64,000 nucleotides of DNA from Sulfitobacter indolifex (GCF_022788655.1 NZ_CP084954.1:136720-200719), one strand, 5' to 3'. Shown: positions 1 through 8,525, counted from the stretch's first letter. Notes: generated from the sequence alone by a model not told the origin. Program-made: numbers and translations.

Positions 1-481
1 CCTCCATCCGCTCTTCGTCGAAATAGTTGGCGATTTTGCGCGCCACAGTGGCTGAGCAATTCACGGTGACGAAAAGCCCGATGTAGTTGCGCGTGCCCAC
101 CCGGCCATTCTCGCGCCGGATGCCCATAAACTGTGCGCGCTCTGTGGGCGGCAGCAGGTCGGTTGGGGTATAATCGCGGGCGAAAGCATAGTCTTTGTCG
201 ACCGCATCGAACTTGATGTTATGGCTGTGTAGCCAGTCCCCCGCCGCGATATCCTGCGCCGCATAGCCGATCACCGTGTCAAATTTCAGGATCGGCGCGC
301 CCTGCTGGATGGGCCGGATTGCGATCTTGTGACCTTGGGGCGTATCGTGGTTGGCATGCAGCCCGTCTTGCGGCAATACCGCCCCTTGGGGCACCGCCGA
401 GGTCGCCACAACCACGTTATCCGTCGGTGACAGCAGCATCACCCTTGCACTTTGGTCTACTTGCATGGTCTGGCTGTCCAT
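1..481 (-). CDS. uxaA: UxaA-family altronate/galactarate dehydratase, N-terminal part
   Basis: The gene runs off the left edge; only its first 160 residues are present, read from an ATG at 481. Residues about 15-90 look like the SAF domain, and from residue 119 the segment GIRRENGRVGTRNYIG begins the larger D-galactarate/altronate dehydratase domain. The two domains are therefore fused, as in UxaA, and not split as in sulfolactate lyase SuyA/SuyB. Family members remove water from altronate, galactarate or related sugar acids to give 2-keto-3-deoxy acids. It is divergent from a GntR regulator, with 90 bp and a candidate operator between them, and lies beside other sugar-acid enzymes. The exact substrate cannot be told. 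No upstream partner can be seen because the window ends. Confidence 0.85.
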   Translation of the reverse strand, partial: MDSQTMQVDQSARVMLLSPTDNVVVATSAVPQGAVLPQDGLHANHDTPQGHKIAIRPIQQGAPILKFDTVIGYAAQDIAAGDWLHSHNIKFDAVDKDYAFARDYTPTDLLPPTERAQFMGIRRENGRVGTRNYIGLFVTVNCSATVARKIANYFDEERME

Positions 482-533
482 CGGATGCTCCCCCACAGGG
501 TGTCGAAAAAACCGCTTCGGTAAGACGTCATTA

Positions 534-550
534 ACTGATATATTAGATTT
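534..550. promoter_or_regulatory. Candidate GntR operator, site 1
   Basis: The sequence ACTGATATATTAGATTT is an imperfect palindrome around TAATATATCA, 21 bp before the gntR ATG in the uxaA-gntR divergent gap. Its reverse complement shares the 13 bases AAATCTAATATAT with a site at 18675 before an SDR gene, and the core CTAATATAT with a site at 4781. The position fits autoregulation by the adjacent GntR protein; this is inferred. Confidence 0.5.
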
Positions 551-571
551 AACAGCTATGGAAGAGCCCAC

Positions 572-1348
572 ATGACCTCATCGAACACCCCCCCCGCGCA
601 AAGCGCACAGACCCTCGCCAAAAGTATCTTGGGCGGAGGGGCTGATCTGGGTCTGTTCGAAGGCGGCCCCACGGGGCGCGGGGTCTATGCCACGCTGCGC
701 GATCAGATTGTCCGGCTCGACCTGCCGCCCGGCACCCCGCTCTTGCGTGCGGAATTGGCCGAGACCCATGGCGTGAGCCTGACGCCGCTGCGCGACGCGC
801 TGCAACAACTCGCCAAAGAGGGGCTGGTCAAAATCTACCCACAGTCGCGCACTTTAGTGACGCCGATCGATATGTCCGCGATCCGCGAAGCGCAGTTCAT
901 GCGCATTGCGCTTGAGACAGAGGTCGTGCGCCGTTTGGCCGCCCACATAGCGCCCGAAGCCCTGACCCGTCTGCGCAGTATCGTCGCCCTGCAAAGCAGC
1001 ATCTCGGATCAGCCCGGCGATGTGCCCACCTTTCAGGAGCTGGACGAAGTGTTCCACCAGACCCTTTTCGTCGCGGCGGGGCATGTGCAAAGCCAGCGCA
1101 TCATGCGCAGTCACGCGGGCCACTTGGAGCGTCTGCGCCGCCTGCATCTGGATGACATTGACGAGGCAGGGCGCATTCTGAACAACAAAGACGTGATCGG
1201 CGGCCACAGCCGAATCCTTGACGGGATTGAGGCGGGCGACGCTGATGCGGCGATGAAGGCGCTTCGGCAGCACCTGCAGCGCACTGTCGACCGTATGACC
1301 GAGAAGCGGGCGGCTTTCCCGGAGTATTTCACCCCGGAAAAGCCCTGA
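572..1348 (+). CDS. GntR-family regulator with FCD domain
   Basis: A 258-residue transcription factor. A winged helix at about residues 37-103 (YATLRDQIVRLDLPPGTPLL, then LAETHGVSLTPLRDALQQL) is followed by an all-helical FCD ligand domain at about 112-240. FCD regulators usually bind a small organic acid and leave the operator. The ATG at 572 has GGAAGAG just upstream. It is divergent from uxaA and ends 1 bp from the convergent rraA-like gene. The repeated CTAATATAT sites at 534, 4781 and 18675 all lie in divergent promoter gaps next to sugar-acid or dehydrogenase genes, so this protein is the natural candidate to bind them. The effector is unknown. Confidence 0.88.
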   Translation: MTSSNTPPAQSAQTLAKSILGGGADLGLFEGGPTGRGVYATLRDQIVRLDLPPGTPLLRAELAETHGVSLTPLRDALQQLAKEGLVKIYPQSRTLVTPIDMSAIREAQFMRIALETEVVRRLAAHIAPEALTRLRSIVALQSSISDQPGDVPTFQELDEVFHQTLFVAAGHVQSQRIMRSHAGHLERLRRLHLDDIDEAGRILNNKDVIGGHSRILDGIEAGDADAAMKALRQHLQRTVDRMTEKRAAFPEYFTPEKP

Positions 1349-1349
1349 C

Positions 1350-2060
1350 TCAGCGGTTGTTGGCTTTGCGCCACTCGGTAAACTTGTCGAGGTTTTCCTG
1401 CTTGGTGCCGGGATAGAGCCCGATGATCCCCGCGCCGCCTTTGACCTCTTCAACGACGAAATCCTCATAGGCGGTCATCTCTACGGCCTCATCCGCGACC
1501 TCTTCGGCGATACCTGCTGGAATGATGATCACGCAGTCATCGTCACCCACCACGATATCGCCAGGAAAAACTGGCGCATCGCCGCAGCCGACGGGGCAGT
1601 TGATCTCAATCGCCTCATGCAGGGTCAGGTTCGTGGGGCTAGAGGGCCGCGCGTGATAGGCGGGCATCTCCAGCGCGCCAATCGTCGCCGCATCGCGCAG
1701 CCCGCCATTGGTCACCACCCCTGCCGCGCCGCGCATCATCAGCCGGGTGATCAGGATATCCCCAGCACTCGCGGCGCGCGCATCCTTGCGGCTGTCCATC
1801 ACCAGCACATGACCCTCAGGGCAGGTCTCAATCGCGACGCGCTGCGGGTGCTCGGGATTGCGGAATTCGACCAGCTGGTTGCGGTCTTCGCGTGCGGGCA
1901 TATAGCGCAGGGTAAAGGCGGGGCCGACCATATTTCGACCCTTGGCCGCGACCGGACCCACCTCCTGCACCACCTGATTGCGTAGCCCACGTTTATAAAG
2001 TGCTGTGGCCAAAGTCGCGACCGAAACCGCCTTTAGTTTCTCGCGCAATTCGGGGTTCAT
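1350..2060 (-). CDS. RraA-like aldolase/decarboxylase
   Basis: A 236-residue protein of the RraA / 4-hydroxy-4-methyl-2-oxoglutarate aldolase family. It shows TNGGLRDAATI, holding the substrate Arg and metal Asp of the family, and PGDIVVGDDDCVIIIP near the C-terminus. Family enzymes are metal-dependent class II aldolases or oxaloacetate decarboxylases in the cytoplasm; some relatives are instead RNase E inhibitors, which fits this context less well. The ATG at 2060 overlaps the stop of the upstream dapA-like gene (ATGA), so translation is probably coupled; a longer reading frame starting further upstream would run deep into that gene. It is the last gene of the ilvD/dapA-like operon and probably cleaves or decarboxylates a keto-acid intermediate. 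The substrate is not established. Confidence 0.85.
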   Translation of the reverse strand: MNPELREKLKAVSVATLATALYKRGLRNQVVQEVGPVAAKGRNMVGPAFTLRYMPAREDRNQLVEFRNPEHPQRVAIETCPEGHVLVMDSRKDARAASAGDILITRLMMRGAAGVVTNGGLRDAATIGALEMPAYHARPSSPTNLTLHEAIEINCPVGCGDAPVFPGDIVVGDDDCVIIIPAGIAEEVADEAVEMTAYEDFVVEEVKGGAGIIGLYPGTKQENLDKFTEWRKANNR

Positions 2061-2968
2061 GCCCTGTCTCCCTTCAGTCGGTTGTCTGTAATGAATTGAT
2101 CCAGCACCGCCTGCTGACGCTCTGTCAGGGGCCAAGCGGAGGGTGGGCGCGTGGCGCCGCAATCCCGTCCGATGGCCATCAGGGCCGCTTTGACGCCAGT
2201 GACATTGGTGCCGTTATGCTCTTCGGCGCGGATGTCCTCGAAGGCGCGCATGCCCGCGATCAACTGGTTCGCCTCTGCGTAATTGCCTGTGGCGAGCGCT
2301 GCGTGAATGGCGACCGACCGCTCCGGCCAGACGTTGATAAGGCCTGAGGTAAACCCCCGCGCGCCCACAGCGTAGAGCGGCGGCGCCCAGACCTCTGCCA
2401 AGCCGCCGACCCAGACGATATCATCCGGCGCTGCCTCAATCGCGCGGGCAAGGCTCAAAGGATTCGGCGTGGCCCATTTGACCCCCTTCACCCCCTCGAC
2501 CTCACAAAGCCGGGCGATGCCTTCGGGCCCCATCGCATCATTGCGCAGGTACAGCATCACCGGCAACCCGCCCGAAGCATCCCGCACCGCGCGCACATAA
2601 TCGACCGTGCCACGAGGGGAGACGAAGGGATCGGGCGGCTGGTGGATCATCAGCGCATCGGCGCCCGCGTCGGCGCTCGCCTTGGCCAGCGCACAAGCAT
2701 CGCGAATGCCGCGCCCGACACCCGCCAGCAGTGGCGCGCGCCCGTCGACCATCTGGGCCACCTCGCGCACCATCGTGCAGGCTTCATCATTGGTCAGCGC
2801 GTAATATTCGCCGGTGTTGCCGTTCACGACCGGGATATGCACCCCGGCGGCGAGCGCGCGGTCGATGATCGGGGCCAGCTTGCGCGGCGCAATCTCTCCA
2901 CTCGTGTCATAGGGCGTCACAAGGATGCCCGAGATGCCGGTGAGCGCTTTTGATAGATCATGTGTCAT
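2057..2968 (-). CDS. DapA-family 2-keto-3-deoxy sugar-acid dehydratase or aldolase
   Basis: A 303-residue class I aldolase-type TIM barrel of the dihydrodipicolinate synthase superfamily. The Schiff-base lysine is probably in GVKGVKWATPNP, and the barrel tyrosine in VMLYLRND. In aldopentonate pathways such a protein (L-2-keto-3-deoxyarabonate dehydratase) follows the IlvD/Edd dehydratase and gives 2-oxoglutarate semialdehyde, which is exactly the order here. It lies 11 bp after the arabinonate-type dehydratase gene and overlaps the RraA-like gene. The start ATG has AAGGGGT 7 bp upstream. True lysine-pathway DapA is unlikely, because the neighbours are all sugar-acid genes and the residues around the lysine differ from DapA. 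An aldolase activity cannot be excluded. Confidence 0.85.
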   Translation of the reverse strand: MTHDLSKALTGISGILVTPYDTSGEIAPRKLAPIIDRALAAGVHIPVVNGNTGEYYALTNDEACTMVREVAQMVDGRAPLLAGVGRGIRDACALAKASADAGADALMIHQPPDPFVSPRGTVDYVRAVRDASGGLPVMLYLRNDAMGPEGIARLCEVEGVKGVKWATPNPLSLARAIEAAPDDIVWVGGLAEVWAPPLYAVGARGFTSGLINVWPERSVAIHAALATGNYAEANQLIAGMRAFEDIRAEEHNGTNVTGVKAALMAIGRDCGATRPPSAWPLTERQQAVLDQFITDNRLKGDRA

Positions 2969-2979
2969 GCGAGTACCCC

Positions 2980-4722
2980 TTAGAAAATATCCGGCTCACC
3001 CGCCGCTTGCCCAAAGGCTGCGGTGAGGTAGTCAAAGTCACAGCCCTGATCGGCCTGCCCCACATGGCGCTGGAACATATAGCCCCAGCCGCGCTCGAAC
3101 CTTGGCTCGGGGGCTTTCCACGCGGCGCGGCGGGTGGCGAGTTCACCCTCGCCCACCAGCATGTCGAGGGTCCGCGCCTCTAGATCCATGCGCACAATGT
3201 CTCCTGTCTTCAGCAGCGCCAGTGGCCCACCTACGAAAGATTCCGGCGCGACATGCAGGATACAAGCGCCGTAAGACGTGCCCGACATCCGCGCATCCGA
3301 GATCCGCAGCATGTCCCGGTGCCCCTGTTTCAACAACGCTTTCGGCATTGGCAACATGCCCCATTCAGGCATCCCCGGCCCGCCCTGCGGCCCCGCGTTG
3401 CGCAGCACCAGTACATGGTCCGGCGTCACGTCGAGGCTCTCGTCATCAATCGCGGCCTTCATTTCAGGGTAGCTGTCAAAGACCAGTGCCGGGCCTTCGT
3501 GGCGGTGAAATTTGGGATCGCAAGCCGCCGGTTTGATGACCGCGCCATTGGGGCAAAGATTGCCCTTGAGCACGGCGAGCGAACCTTCTTTATAGACCGG
3601 GTTCGACAGGGGCCGGATCACATCATCATTATAGACAGGCGCGCCCGCGATCCCTTCTTCCAAAGGCTTGCCGGTACAGGTGATCGCCGTACGGTCCAGC
3701 TTATCCCCCAGCTGATCCATTAGCGCCCGCAGCCCGCCTGCGAAATAGAAATCCTCCATCAGGTATTCGCTGCTGCCCAAGGGCCGAATGTTAGCAATGA
3801 GCGGCGTGGTGCGGCCCAAGGCATCCAGATCATTCAGCTCCAGCGCCACGCCTGCGCGGCGTGCCATCGCCAGCAGATGCACCACCGCATTGGTCGAACA
3901 GCCCGTCGCCATTGCCACCGTCGCCGCGTTCTGCACCGCAGCCGGGGTGATGATTTTATCGGGCGTCAGGTCCTCCCAAACCATATCGACGATGCGCCGC
4001 CCGCAAGAGGCACTCATCCGTTTGTGGCCCGCATCTGCGGCGGGGATCGAGGTGGCCCCCGGCAGCGTCAGCCCCATCGCCTCAGCAATCGCCGTCATGG
4101 TGGAGGCCGTGCCCATGGTCATGCAATGCCCGTAAGACCGCGCAATGCCGCCTTCGACACCGACCCATTCCTCTGCCGAGATCGTGCCTGCGCGGCGCTC
4201 ATCCCAGAACTTCCACGCGTCCGAGCCGGAGCCAAGCGAACGACCCGCATAATTGCCGCGCAGCATCGGCCCCGCAGGCAGGAAGATAAACGGCACGCCT
4301 GCGCTGATCGCGCCCATGGTCAGGCCGGGCGTGGATTTATCACAGCCGCCCATCAGCACCACACCGTCAAGCGGATGCGAGCGGATCGTCTCTTCCGTCT
4401 CCATCGCGATCATATTGCGGTAGAGCATCGAGGTCGGCTTGGTGAAACTCTCGTCGATCGAGATCGTCGGAATCTCCAACCCCAAGCCACCGGCCTGAGC
4501 GATGCCTTTCTTCACGTCCTCCGCGCGATCGCGGAAGTGGAGGTGGCAGGGGTTCATCTCAGACCAAGTGTTCAGGATGCCGATCACCGGACGGCCCTCC
4601 CAATCCTCGGGGCCCAGACCCATCTGCATCATCCGCGACCGATGCCCAAAGCTGCGCAGATCGTCGGGGGCAAACCAGCGCGCGCTGCGCAACTGATCTG
4701 CGGTTTTCTTGGTCTCGGTCAT
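2980..4722 (-). CDS. L-arabinonate-type dehydratase (IlvD/Edd family)
   Basis: A 580-residue Fe-S dehydratase that converts an aldonate to its 2-keto-3-deoxy acid. Cluster cysteines fall at residues 59 (EMNPCHLH), 127 (GGCDKSTPG) and 200 (GHCMTMGTAS), and the alkoxide serine at 480 (RMSGTS). From memory these are the positions reported for the [2Fe-2S] pentonate dehydratase of Rhizobium leguminosarum, so L-arabinonate, or a close epimer such as D-fuconate or D-xylonate, is the likely substrate, rather than the branched-chain amino-acid precursor. The ATG is preceded by GAGGATCCC. It is first in a minus-strand operon with the DapA-like and RraA-like genes and divergent from the hpaI-aldh-ddh operon. 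A candidate GntR site lies in the shared promoter gap. Confidence 0.9.
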   Translation of the reverse strand: MTETKKTADQLRSARWFAPDDLRSFGHRSRMMQMGLGPEDWEGRPVIGILNTWSEMNPCHLHFRDRAEDVKKGIAQAGGLGLEIPTISIDESFTKPTSMLYRNMIAMETEETIRSHPLDGVVLMGGCDKSTPGLTMGAISAGVPFIFLPAGPMLRGNYAGRSLGSGSDAWKFWDERRAGTISAEEWVGVEGGIARSYGHCMTMGTASTMTAIAEAMGLTLPGATSIPAADAGHKRMSASCGRRIVDMVWEDLTPDKIITPAAVQNAATVAMATGCSTNAVVHLLAMARRAGVALELNDLDALGRTTPLIANIRPLGSSEYLMEDFYFAGGLRALMDQLGDKLDRTAITCTGKPLEEGIAGAPVYNDDVIRPLSNPVYKEGSLAVLKGNLCPNGAVIKPAACDPKFHRHEGPALVFDSYPEMKAAIDDESLDVTPDHVLVLRNAGPQGGPGMPEWGMLPMPKALLKQGHRDMLRISDARMSGTSYGACILHVAPESFVGGPLALLKTGDIVRMDLEARTLDMLVGEGELATRRAAWKAPEPRFERGWGYMFQRHVGQADQGCDFDYLTAAFGQAAGEPDIF

Positions 4723-4780
4723 GGGATCCTCGCCAGCTCAAACATCATCGCAAAACGGGTGGAAATCACATCTTGCTCCA

Positions 4781-4795
4781 ACTAATATATTACCG
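4781..4795. promoter_or_regulatory. Candidate GntR operator, site 2
   Basis: ACTAATATATTACCG contains the perfect 10-bp palindrome TAATATATTA. It sits between the divergent ilvD/Edd dehydratase gene (start 4722) and aldolase gene (start 4840). The core CTAATATAT also occurs at 534-550 and 18675-18692, so one regulator probably controls all three promoters. Confidence 0.5.
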
Positions 4796-4839
4796 TATCA
4801 CCCCAATTGTCGATACCATTTGAGGGGCGCGTCGCGAAA

Positions 4840-5640
4840 ATGTCGGGAAAAACACTCAAACAAACGCTTCGCCAAGGCAGCCGCCTGTCTGGGTTCTGGC
4901 TCTCACTTTGCTCACCTACGGTCACGGAAATCGCCGCGGGCAGCGGGATCGATTGGCTCTTACTCGACATGGAGCACGCGCCGAATGACCTGAGCCAAAT
5001 CATTGACCACCTGCGCGCCGCAGGCAGTGCCAATCCCGATGCGCAGATGGTCGTGCGGATGCCGTCTTCAGATCAAACCATGACCAAACGGCTCTTAGAT
5101 ATCGGCGTGCGCAATCTGATGTTCCCGATGATCCAAAACGCCGAAGACGCCCGCCGCGCCATGGCTTGGACCCGCTACCCCCCCGAAGGGCTGCGCGGCA
5201 TCTCGGCCACGATCCGCGCTAATAACTACGCGCGGCAAACGGAATACCTGAACACCTATGCCGATGCGCAATGTGTCATCGTGCAGGTCGAAACGCCCGA
5301 AGCGGTCGCGGAAATCTCCGCTATTGCCGCTGTGCCCGGCGTAGACGCGATCTTTATCGGGCCGGGCGATCTGTCTTCGGCGATGGGCCATACCGGCAAC
5401 CCGATGCACCCAGATGTTCAAGACAAGATCCGCGAAGCGGTCGATGCCATACACGCCGCCGGGTTGCCCGCAGGGATCCTTGGCTACGGCGCAGATCTGG
5501 CGCGCCGCTATTTTGACGGCGGTATCGAATTTGTCGCCATCGCGGGCGACGCTTGGCTGCTCACGCGGCAGATGGATGCGCTGGTCCAGACCATGGCGCA
5601 GCCCTCCCTCACCTCAAAACAGCAAACCGACAAGGATTGA
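4840..5640 (+). CDS. HpcH/HpaI-family class II aldolase
   Basis: A 266-residue 4-hydroxy-2-oxo-acid aldolase-like protein. LLDMEHAPND carries the family histidine, QVETPEAV the metal-binding glutamate and FIGPGDLSSA the metal-binding aspartate. These enzymes split 2-keto-3-deoxy acids, or 4-hydroxy-2-oxoheptanedioate, into pyruvate and an aldehyde. The ATG at 4840, with GAGGGG upstream, is preferred to an in-frame TTG at 4807. The gene leads a plus operon, 2 bp before the aldehyde dehydrogenase gene, so its aldehyde product could feed that enzyme. In pentonate breakdown this would be the Dahms-type branch beside the dehydratase branch encoded on the other strand. The real substrate is not known. 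Confidence 0.88.
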   Translation: MSGKTLKQTLRQGSRLSGFWLSLCSPTVTEIAAGSGIDWLLLDMEHAPNDLSQIIDHLRAAGSANPDAQMVVRMPSSDQTMTKRLLDIGVRNLMFPMIQNAEDARRAMAWTRYPPEGLRGISATIRANNYARQTEYLNTYADAQCVIVQVETPEAVAEISAIAAVPGVDAIFIGPGDLSSAMGHTGNPMHPDVQDKIREAVDAIHAAGLPAGILGYGADLARRYFDGGIEFVAIAGDAWLLTRQMDALVQTMAQPSLTSKQQTDKD

Positions 5641-5642
5641 TC

Positions 5643-7184
5643 ATGAGCGCGGATAACAAGACATTTCACCCCCACGGCAAGCATCTGATCGCAGGCGCGT
5701 GGGTCGGTGGCGGGGAAACCTTTGCCAACTCCCCCGCCACAGGCGAAAGCGACCAGTTCCAAAGCGGTACCTCTGCCCATGTGAATCGCGCCTGCGAAGC
5801 GGCCGAGGACGCCTTTTGGTCCTACGCTTCTTCCAGCTGCGAGACGCGCGCCAATTTCCTGGACGCCATCGCTGATGAGATGGAGGCCCGCGCCGAGATC
5901 ATCACCGAAATCGGCAGCCGCGAATCCGGCCTGCCCGAAGCCCGTCTTCAAGGCGAGCGTGGGCGGACAACCGGACAACTCCGCCTCTTCGCCAATCACA
6001 TCCGCAAGGGCGCACATCTGGACCGTCGTGTGGACGAAGCCCTGCCAGATCGCCAGCCGATGCCCCGCCCCGACATCCGCATGATCCAACGCCCCATCGG
6101 GCCGGTCGCGGTCTTTGGCGCGTCGAACTTCCCGCTGGCGTTTTCCACCGCAGGCGGTGACACCGCAGCGGCGCTGGCGGCGGGCTGTCCGGTGGTCGTC
6201 AAAGGCCACTCCGCCCACCCCGGCACGGGGGAGATCGTGGCCGAAGCGATCCATGCCGCAATCCAGAAATGCGGCATTCACCCCGGTGTCTTTTCCCTTA
6301 TCCATGCCAACAGCCGCGAGGCGGGTCAGAAGCTGGTGCAGCATCCGCTGATCAAGGCCGTGGGCTTTACCGGCTCTCTCGGTGGGGGCCGCGCGCTCTT
6401 CGACCTCTGCGCACAACGCCCTGAGCCGATCCCGTTTTTCGGGGAGTTAGGTTCAGTCAATCCGATGTTCGTTCTGGCCGAGGCCACCCGAAACCGGGGC
6501 GCCGAAATCGGCGCGGGCTGGGCCGGATCGCTGACCATGGGCGCCGGGCAATTCTGCACCAACCCCGGCATTGCGGTCGTGGCAAAAGGGGCCGAGGGCG
6601 ATGCCTTTGTCGCCGCCGCTAAAGAAGCGCTAGAGCAGGTCGGCCCACAACTCATGTTGACCGATGGCATCGCCAAGGCCTACCGCAACGGAAAAGAGCG
6701 TTTCACCGGGCGCAACGCGGTACGCGCGCTGGTGAGCACTGACAGCGAGGGGCGCAGCGCCCAGCCGAACCTCTTTGAAACCGACGCCGATACCTACCTG
6801 CAAGACCACGCGCTTGGTGAAGAGGTCTTTGGCCCCTTGGGTCTGGTGCTGCGGGTGTCGTCGGGCGATGAGATGCAAGAGCTCGCCAAAGGGTTCGAAG
6901 GTCAGTTGACCGCGACGATCCAGATGGACGACGGCGACACCGAAGCCGCCAAGGCGCTCATGCCCATCCTTGAACGCAAGGCTGGGCGGGTGCTGGTGAA
7001 CGGCTTCCCCACCGGGGTCGAGGTTTGCGATGCCATGGTACACGGCGGCCCCTACCCGGCGTCCACCAACTTTGGCGCGACGTCCGTGGGCACCATGGCG
7101 ATCCGCCGCTTCCTCCGTCCGGTTTCCTACCAGAACTTGCCTGAGGCGTTACTGCCCGAAGACCTGCGCGGGGCATCGGTATGA
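5643..7184 (+). CDS. 2-oxoglutarate semialdehyde dehydrogenase-like ALDH
   Basis: A 513-residue NAD(P)-dependent aldehyde dehydrogenase. FFGELGSVNPMFV holds the general-base glutamate and GQFCTNPG the nucleophilic cysteine; both match the 2,5-dioxopentanoate dehydrogenase subgroup. It would oxidise 2-oxoglutarate semialdehyde to 2-oxoglutarate, the last step of a Weimberg-type pentonate or hexarate pathway. The ATG at 5643 follows the aldolase stop by 2 bp; a longer frame back to 5553 would run inside the aldolase gene and is rejected. It overlaps the next gene by 4 bp. Together with the dehydratase and DapA-like enzyme on the other strand it completes a route from aldopentonate to the TCA cycle. 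Confidence 0.9.
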   Translation: MSADNKTFHPHGKHLIAGAWVGGGETFANSPATGESDQFQSGTSAHVNRACEAAEDAFWSYASSSCETRANFLDAIADEMEARAEIITEIGSRESGLPEARLQGERGRTTGQLRLFANHIRKGAHLDRRVDEALPDRQPMPRPDIRMIQRPIGPVAVFGASNFPLAFSTAGGDTAAALAAGCPVVVKGHSAHPGTGEIVAEAIHAAIQKCGIHPGVFSLIHANSREAGQKLVQHPLIKAVGFTGSLGGGRALFDLCAQRPEPIPFFGELGSVNPMFVLAEATRNRGAEIGAGWAGSLTMGAGQFCTNPGIAVVAKGAEGDAFVAAAKEALEQVGPQLMLTDGIAKAYRNGKERFTGRNAVRALVSTDSEGRSAQPNLFETDADTYLQDHALGEEVFGPLGLVLRVSSGDEMQELAKGFEGQLTATIQMDDGDTEAAKALMPILERKAGRVLVNGFPTGVEVCDAMVHGGPYPASTNFGATSVGTMAIRRFLRPVSYQNLPEALLPEDLRGASV

Positions 7185-8143
7185 GCGGCGCGCTGATCGG
7201 CCCCGTCGCCGTGCTCGACGCGATGCCACAGGATATGCAGGATAAGGTGCGCGGCTATGCCGAAGGGCTGGACCTGCGCTTTGCCGACTCTTTCTCTGAA
7301 GAAGATTTCGCCAAAACGGTGAAGGGGGCGGCCTATATCGTTCCCCGCGGACGCGGCCTTCCGGCCTCGGTGCTGCGCGGGGCCGATAGTGTGCGCCTCG
7401 TCCATCAATGGGGCACGGGCTATGACAAGATCCCCGTTGATGTGGCGAAAGAAATGGGTGTGACCGTGGCGCGCAGTCCGGGCGTTAATGCACCCACCAT
7501 CGCGGACCTGACCATCGGCATGATGATCGCCGCCCTACGCCGCATCCCGCTGCACTATAACAACACCCGCGCCGGCAAATGGATCGTGCCAGAGATCGTC
7601 CCCGGTGCCCGGGACCTCAGCAGCCAAAAGGTCGGGCTGATTGGCTTTGGTGCCATCGGGCAGCTTGTGGCAAAACGGCTGACGGGCTTTGACTGCGAGG
7701 TGCTCTATTACCGCCGCTCAGGGGAGGCCGAAGGCACCAGCGCGCGCTATGCCGAGCGCGACGAAATCCTCGAGACCTGTGACATTGTCAGCCTACATAT
7801 GCCGCTGACCGAGGCGTCACACCACACCATCGGCGCGGCGGAATTGGCGCGGATGAAGGCGGATGCCCTGCTGGTCAACACCGGGCGCGGCGGACTGATT
7901 GATGAGGCGGCCCTGATCGATACGTTGACGAACAAACGCATCGCGGGTGCGGCCTTGGATGTCTTCACCGAAGAGCCGGTTCAGCCGGACAACCCACTTC
8001 TGCGCCTCGATAACGTCCTGCCCCTGCCGCATATAGGTGGCCATAGCGAGGATAACCTCAAGCGCATGGTCGGCCATTGGGCCAGCAACATCCGCGCCTT
8101 TCACGAAGGGCGTGGGATCGACGAAAGCTGTATCGTCACTTAA
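7181..8143 (+). CDS. D-2-hydroxyacid dehydrogenase family protein
   Basis: A 320-residue NAD(P)-dependent reductase of 2-keto acids. The Rossmann motif is VGLIGFGAIGQL; the catalytic trio is the Arg of NTGRGG, the Glu of FTEEP and the His of PHIGG. The family includes glyoxylate/hydroxypyruvate reductases and phosphoglycerate dehydrogenase-like enzymes. Its start overlaps the aldehyde dehydrogenase stop (ATGA), so it is the third gene of this plus operon. It could reduce or oxidise a side product of aldolase cleavage, such as glyoxylate or glycolate. A perfect inverted repeat right after the stop ends the operon. Confidence 0.87.
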   Translation: MSGALIGPVAVLDAMPQDMQDKVRGYAEGLDLRFADSFSEEDFAKTVKGAAYIVPRGRGLPASVLRGADSVRLVHQWGTGYDKIPVDVAKEMGVTVARSPGVNAPTIADLTIGMMIAALRRIPLHYNNTRAGKWIVPEIVPGARDLSSQKVGLIGFGAIGQLVAKRLTGFDCEVLYYRRSGEAEGTSARYAERDEILETCDIVSLHMPLTEASHHTIGAAELARMKADALLVNTGRGGLIDEAALIDTLTNKRIAGAALDVFTEEPVQPDNPLLRLDNVLPLPHIGGHSEDNLKRMVGHWASNIRAFHEGRGIDESCIVT

Positions 8144-8146
8144 ATT

Positions 8147-8180
8147 ACGCCTCCGGCCTGAACCCTCAGACCGGAGGCGT
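8147..8180. terminator. Bidirectional hairpin between convergent genes
   Basis: ACGCCTCCGG (8147-8156) and CCGGAGGCGT (8171-8180) form a perfect 10-bp stem with a 14-base loop, between the convergent dehydrogenase and NIPSNAP genes. There is no long T-run on either side. Confidence 0.75.
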
Positions 8181-8185
8181 ACCGC

Positions 8186-8500
8186 TTAACCTTCCAGCGG
8201 TACGGGCATGAGGATCTTATTGGTCTGGCTCACCAGATACCCCGCCTCTGCGCTCTTCTTCAGATAAGCCTGCCATTCAGGGTCCGCCGCCATCTGCGCG
8301 CGGCGCGCAGCGCGGTCGGCGGCATCTTCATAGGCCCAGATATGGACGAAGGAATTTACGTCGCCCGTCTCAACCTGCGCATAGATCACTGGCGCGCCAA
8401 GAATGCGCTTTTGGGCCGGAAAACCGAACTCAGCATAAAGCGCGAGGTGCTTCTTGATCGTACCGGGGCGGCAGCAATAGGTACGGTGGTCGTAAATCAT
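8186..8500 (-). CDS. NIPSNAP-family protein
   Basis: A 104-residue protein starting MIYDHRTYCCRPGTIKKHL, typical of the NIPSNAP ferredoxin-like alpha/beta fold, with a conserved region around VHIWAYEDAADRAARR. Biochemical roles of bacterial NIPSNAPs are poorly known; many sit in catabolic operons. The ATG at 8500 has AAAGG 7 bp upstream and is preferred to a longer frame reaching into the upstream regulator gene. It is the last gene of the gntR-larE-larB-gntR operon, 25 bp after the regulator stop, and shares a hairpin terminator with the convergent dehydrogenase gene. A function in the same pathway as the nickel-pincer genes is inferred only from position. Confidence 0.85.
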   Translation of the reverse strand: MIYDHRTYCCRPGTIKKHLALYAEFGFPAQKRILGAPVIYAQVETGDVNSFVHIWAYEDAADRAARRAQMAADPEWQAYLKKSAEAGYLVSQTNKILMPVPLEG

Positions 8501-8525
8501 AAAATGGCCTTTCGGGCTGTTAGCT

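Noticed and set aside
3877..4785. 302-codon plus-strand frame over the dehydratase gene
   Set aside because: The translation is rich in Arg and His, typical of antisense shadows; the minus-strand dehydratase has all its catalytic residues.
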